A stretch of 64,000 bases of DNA from Ulota crispa. Taxonomy: Eukaryota > Streptophyta > Bryopsida > Orthotrichales > Orthotrichaceae. The stretch's first letter is position 1; each line of letters starts with the position of its first letter. A program made the position numbers and the translations under genes. The stretch lies in NCBI GenBank assembly GCA_963920765.1, contig OY987242.1, forward strand, positions 12,178,789 to 12,242,788. Reading direction: 5' to 3'. The notes beneath the pieces are model-generated. The model did no database searches and was not told where the DNA came from. It worked only from the letters and a program-made list of their open reading frames with translations. This document shows, one piece after another, positions 58,784 to 64,000 of the stretch.

Positions 58784-59698
58784 TTAACCCTTTAAGGACC
58801 GCACCCATTTTCACAAATCCATTAAAAACAAGGGCTGTAAGCTTAGATGTGCAATTGAATCCAATATGGACTCAATTTGAATATTCCAACCATACAAATG
58901 CAAGGACACTTTGATAGTTGTAATGTATCAAAATTTTAGTTAGATCTACTGTTGGAGGTGAAACATTATAATGATTGAGTGAACCATATGCAAAAAATCT
59001 TCAATGTTTCATGCTTGTGTGGTTTTGAAAGTTAACGCTTCAAGCAAAGCTTTGATTGAGAAGAGCCTTACATTTCTAGAAAGCAAGGTTTCCCACCTTT
59101 CCAACAAGACTAGTTTCACACAAAACAGACAAAGATAGCTTTCACAAGGTGTAGCTAAGTGGACAAAAAAGGTCAAGAATCCCACTTTCTTTGCTACCTT
59201 CAAATGGTTCTACAAAAAAATGATAATTGTTATGGAAAATCCAATTGGTGAAGGCTATCAAGAATTGGCCTTAAATGCACAATGACAAAATTTAAAGATG
59301 AAATGACAACGCTATTTCAAGAGATCTTCAAATACTATAATTATACTGCTACCATATAGGAAAACAATACAAGTATATTTCTTAAGCAATTTGAATTTTT
59401 TTTGGATTGCGAAATTGGAATTTGACATTCTTCTTGCATATTTGATGCATTGTGCTGTTGCTTTGATCGGGCATCTTCGACAAAAAGGGATAGGTATTTT
59501 GAAGTCATGTTGTATAAACACCATTATTTGTCAACTCACAAACCCGATTCCATTGTTATTTTTTTAGATGGATGCAAAAATCTTGTGATCACATGCATTC
59601 TTCAAGACCAAATTCCAAATTATTGAGTGATTTCAATCTATAAGCCAAAACCCACTCCCTGCGACCAAAATATGGTTGAGTGGTCCTTAAAGGGTTAA
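58784..59698. mobile_element. TTAA-flanked element, 915 bp
   Basis: Perfect TTAA at both sides with 17-bp termini that match closely: TTAACCCTTTAAGGACC and GGTCCTTAAAGGGTTAA. Interior is AT-rich and encodes nothing recognisable. Longest of the TTAA elements with piggyBac-like ends. Inserted next to a GTACATTTAGGTTGCC repeat. Confidence 0.75.
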
Positions 59699-61213
59699 TA
59701 GTTAAGTTGCTTTACCTTAGTAAAGTTACCTCATGACTCACCCTTGACCACCTAGAGGGGCATGCAAATCTCTTTGTGTTATAGGTTTTGTCTAGAGTTC
59801 AAGCTTCCTTGCTCCTTGGTTTTGGCCTTTTTGTTGTGCCCAACCTCTGCTTGCTTCTTCCATTGTTTATAGGAATAATTATTGACAAAATTTACTTGAT
59901 TCTTGGTAACTATTGAAATAGTGTGAAATGTCAAAAAATAGTATGAGGCAACCTAAATGTACTATTTGGTGTACACTAATATAGCTCATTTAGGTTGCCC
60001 CACACTAGTTTCTTGACATTCATTTTGTGAAAATACTTATGGATAATACAATGATTTTCATCAATAGTAAGTGCAATAAACAATTTCTAACAACAATAAG
60101 GATTTGCCAACAACAACATTACGGAAAAATAAACTAGTGTTGTCCAAGCCATAAACCATGTAAAATCCTAGTATCAAGTGAGTTGCATGCGCTTCCAAGT
60201 GGTTAAGCAATGAGTCATGAGATAACTTTCTAGGGTAAGGCAACCTAATTGTTAAAGTAAACTCAATATAGTATTTACAGTAGTGACTACGCTTTCATAC
60301 GCTTTCGTGTGAGACCTGATTCACAAAATCATCTACGAATACCAAGCGAGACAACCCACATAAAAAATGTACGGAAGAATTGAATGCCCACGGTGAGTCT
60401 ACAAAGGCGCTCATATCTTGAAGACTTGCCGTAGAGAACATGAGGATCATACGATTAGTGAGAGACGTTGAAGTCAGGCCACCAACTGTTTCTAGCTCAT
60501 CGTCGAAGGTGTGCAAGAGTGCGGATGCAGAAGGTTGGAGTAGGGATAGTCATTGGTAAACCCTAAATTGGATTGATCGGCCTTATGATTGTCGGTTTTC
60601 GAGAACACATGGTAATATCAACGAACAACACGACTATTCCAATACGGCTACAGATCCAAACACCAAAATAAAAAATAACTTCCCACCTGATTTCTAGAGG
60701 AAAATCAGGGCCAATAGAAAGAATCCTACTAATCCAGACATGACTTTCTGCATGCCTATTCTCACAATACAGAATTTTCCACAAACATGCAGCTCAAATG
60801 TGAACACCACTCAATGACTGCAGTCATTGGTTAATCTCTTATTCTCTTCCAAGCAATTGCCTGTCTGCACCGAATGGCATTGTGAACGAACTAATTCACG
60901 AGTCTTCACTTCACACTCAAATGTGTGATGAGGCTAATTTCTGATAATTTACAGAAGATTACTGCTACCTTCAGACAAACCGTGCAGGCTCCTCAGCTTC
61001 ACAACTTGTGCAGTCGTCTGCAAATACAAGCCCAATTTAACACGATGGGGTCCAATAGATAATGCACTCGTAGATAGCTGTGTTTAATTAAGCAACAATA
61101 TCTGTTTTAGGATCACACTAAAAAGAAGTTAACCTTGGACCAGTTGGTTGACTAAGAATTTAAAACCATAGTAAAGTGAGGAAAACCTGGATAAGAAAGT
61201 CGAGGTGGGAGAG
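59699..61213. other. Intergenic / 3' flank of QSOX
   Basis: The motif GGCAACCTAAATG or its complement recurs at about 58771, 59947, 59988 and 60238, suggesting remnants of another inverted-repeat element. A minus frame at 60295-60560 (contains HTFDDELETVGGLTSTSLTN) has mild coding character but no recognised family. Confidence 0.4.
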
Positions 61214-63769
61214 TTAATACTTGCGCTTTTTTTGTTGCTTGCGCCACCACCATACGACAAGTATCAAACCCGAGCCCGCCATAAGAATGCCAATAAAGGC
61301 GTTTTTTACGAATGAACTACCGCCCCTGCTCATCTCATCTTCCGCCTCACTTCGGACTTTGACTGACCGTTGCAGCGATGGCCCATACCAGTTTGTCAAG
61401 AATTTGTAAACGGCGTCCTCGTTCCAAACTGGTTCCAGGAGGTTGGAACCAGAGAAACAATCACCACAAAGATGCTTAGTTGGCCATAGAGTTCTTGGAG
61501 ACTGAGAATCTATTTTTCCGGATTCCAGTTCCTCTTTTGCTAGACGATTATTTACCTGTTGTTCAAGCCCATAACAAATGCGTGAGGACATCCGTCATAG
61601 TTTCCAAATCCTTATGTCACTAATCACGCAGCCACCAGAATCTTTTCAGGGAAAAACACCGCGCCACTTCTCTTAACTTACTACTGAGGGACGAGGAATA
61701 AGAAATGTTACCTCGTTGTGTGCCTGCCAAAGCCACATCACCAAATCTCGTTGTGTCTTCACTGTATTCATCACGCTGTTTTAATCATAAAAAATGAAAA
61801 GGTCAATCCAAATAACATTTAGAAGGCTACCTCACAATACCATAGGGGAAGTGACAGCATGAACTACACCATTAAAGAAAATGTGTGGAAATACGACGCT
61901 TTGTAGGACATGACCCTCTGATTCAACTAAACAGCTTTCACAATAGAGCTGAATTCATGACTCTTAGTATCCACCATGTGGATAAAAAGTTGCATGGATA
62001 GAGAGAGCGGACATTCATGAGAAGCCAACCAGAGAACAAAAAAGAGGGGCCTATCTTTGCCCAACCCTCTGAATCCATGGATGAGCTATTCAACAGACTA
62101 GCCACGACAAAAAGGATAAAAAAAACTGTTTGAAAATCTAGGGGAAAGTGGTAGATACCTGGAGCTCATTTCCAGGAAATGTTCCCGACACTCTTGACAC
62201 TTGAAGAAATGGTCAACAAACCCACGAATTGCTAAAAATGCTTCGGAGCTTTCAGAATCGGATACTCGAACACTCAGTGAGTGAAAAAGAAGCCACATCC
62301 CGCAGCTGCATACCCACAACCCGGTTAGAGTACTCCAGCACTGCTCCTAAAACAAATACCGACTCATCTGCGGTACAAGATCCCATTTGAAGCGACATTT
62401 ACTGCCATATAATATAGAAATACTGAGCGTCAAAACCATCAACAATACACAAAAAAGGCTCAAGGCCGCAGTTGCAACTCAAAATCAGAAGAAGGTAGTG
62501 ATGATTACTTGTAGCCCCGATTGTCACCCCGGCAGGACACCTACAAAAGTATAGAAAGGTTCCACCCGAATATCCAATCAACAGCTATGCACGAAGTAGA
62601 TCGGAAGCTTGGAAGATATTGCAAACTAGAATCTCACATAGACGATAAGAAAATTGCCAGTCTACTCATCCATAAAACAAGCACTAGAACTTCAGCTGAT
62701 TCTATGGTCCTCTTCTGTAGAAATGACGAGAAAAGTGAAAATTATTGGTGCTACACTGACCCAAAAATTTGATGGTGATGACTTTCCACAGACGTGATAT
62801 TTGCTTAAAGCCTCAATCGATGGTTCACCCTCAGACCATAAATCAGCCAAATCCACTAACAGGCTGGCGGAACCCTTCCTGCACCTGATCCCCGAGAATG
62901 CAACTGTGAGAATCTGAAGCAACATACAAAATCTCCGAAGACACTGTATAGGCCAGAATCTCAAAAGACATCGGATCCAAGAACCCAACCAAATACGACA
63001 CAATCTAAAAATCGTCATCCATACTCCTGTGAACAAAAGATACTGGCATCAGCGCAGCTAAAAATTGCAGTGGGTCCATAACAATGTATTTCCACAAAAG
63101 ACAAATGAAAACCAGCACGCGGGAAAAAGGTCAGGATAGATTTCAACCTTCTCGAGGGGTGATGGGCAACGAGTAGTTGCATATATCGAACCAAGGGCCC
63201 TCGACTCTTCAGATTCAGGAGCTGTCATTCCATCACAGCAGGTTAGTATAGTGCACGTTGCGCATGCATCTTTCCAGTAATCAAATTGTAGAGATAACGT
63301 CAAAGACCACATCAAAAAGACTGATGCAACCACCGAGATTTCAACTCGTGAAAGCTTCGACTCAATGGTCTCAAAATGAGTCCTGTAGGGATTTGTAGTC
63401 GAGGAAGAAAAAAAAGGCAAATGCATATAGTCACACCATGTTTATAGCCGATTTTCATACAAGAAAAAACTTTGAAAAATATTGACTTACCTTTTCATCA
63501 ACGATTATCTTGAACGCTGTAGAAGTGGCCTCTTCGGTGTCATGAATAGACGCAGCCATCTTCGCATGCACAAACACAATTAAATGGGTCACAATTGCAT
63601 GGTGAAAATAACGCAGACAGCGGAAGCAATAAGAAAAGATTCCGTCCAGTCACAGCGGGAAATTTCGATGCAGCCAAAAGATATGATAAAGACCTGCACG
63701 ACTTCACGAACCGGTGCGTTGTCAGCTCCCTTGCCGTCTACTCCAGTTACGTCACTTAGAGAATATGCC
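61214..63769 (-). CDS. QSOX: Quiescin sulfhydryl oxidase (QSOX), C-terminal part
   Basis: Eight exons seen (minus order): 63769-63694, 63559-63491, 63369-63346 (a tentative 24-nt microexon), 62943-62761, 62540-62509, 62305-62159, 61775-61712, 61555-61214. The first begins inside a codon, so the gene continues right of the window, where the thioredoxin domain should be. QSOX oxidises thiols to disulfides in the secretory pathway, passing electrons through FAD to oxygen. Visible: RCRKGSASLLVDLADLW, CGMWLLFHSLSVRV, FVDHFFKCQECREHF (redox CxxC), QRDLVMWLWQAHNEVNNRLA (FAD site), LWPTKHLCGDCF (second CxxC), WNEDAVYKFLTNWYG. A C-terminal membrane helix (FIGILMAGSGLILVVWWW) and a basic tail follow, as in plant QSOX. 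Stop TAA at 61216-61214. The exons at 63346-63769 are less certain than the Erv domain. Confidence 0.9.
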
Positions 63770-64000
63770 CTAATTGGAGCATAAATACGAGCATGTTATT
63801 ACACTTCTGAAAGGCTGCAGAAAAGGGACAGCTATCTAGAACGTCCAGAAGTCACACAGTCCAACGACTCAGCTCACAGTAGCGTAAGTCAGTAACTCCC
63901 CATTCTCGGCTCAAACGTGAAAATCATAGATGAAGCAATAAGGAATAATGCCTACAAATACTGAAAAAAGATGTGAATTTACATCAAATTAATGCCTCAA
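63770..64000. other. Probable QSOX intron at the window edge
   Basis: No thioredoxin-domain exon recognised in this stretch on the minus strand. Confidence 0.4.

Noticed and set aside
60295-60784. Two minus-strand frames 3' of QSOX as a separate gene
   Set aside because: Mild coding feel but no family match, no clear splice links and no start context; left as a note.
1-64000. CRISPR arrays, bacterial operons, rRNA or tRNA genes
   Set aside because: None seen; the window is a nuclear plant-type sequence with spliced genes.

Overview
This is a nuclear window from a land plant or close streptophyte relative. The evidence is intron-rich genes with GT-AG splicing, islands of GC-balanced exons in very AT-rich intergenic DNA, and plant-typical families: cytosolic HSP101, a PORR organelle RNA-binding protein, MTPC1-type CDF, plant LpxK, DSI-1VOC-like glyoxalase and QSOX. 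A seed-free plant is plausible, but the sequence alone does not fix the species.

Layout. 1-570 (-): first exon of HSP101/ClpB1, cut by the window edge, with a striking heat-shock-element array upstream (908-1018). 1264-3969: mobile-element remnants. 4732-10731 (-): a 12-exon MTPC1-like metal transporter. 11365-11594 (-): a coding-like segment I cannot name. 12317-15303: TTAA-flanked elements and a Helitron. 20149-27681 (+): an Asp1/nucellin-like aspartic protease gene rebuilt from eight in-phase exons; its first catalytic motif is altered (DTAS) and its second is DCGS. 28213-30577 (-): a three-exon PORR protein. 30804-33060: back-to-back elements, including a 1.28-kb inverted repeat. 34490-36438 (+): a small EGF-like type I membrane protein. 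37670-38172: a second Helitron. 39457-43559 (+): LpxK in eight exons. 44162-50340: intergenic DNA with a MULE-type MITE, a near-perfect hairpin and other repeats. 51089-52265 (+): VOC/glyoxalase gene. 54469-56857 (-): MOCOS-like PLP-fold protein without the usual lysine. 58019-59698: palindromic and TTAA-flanked elements. 61214-63769 (-): C-terminal part of QSOX, running off the right edge.

The genes do not form an operon or pathway. HSP101, the DSI-1VOC-like protein and QSOX relate loosely to stress or protein folding, but their proximity is probably incidental. The strongest unexpected signals are the 10-bp-periodic GAA array at HSP101, the catalytically divergent aspartic protease, the lysine-less PLP-fold protein, and a large set of small TTAA-flanked elements with CCC-type termini resembling non-autonomous piggyBac elements. 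Exon joins were inferred by eye from frame, phase, splice signals and remembered family patterns; no search was run.
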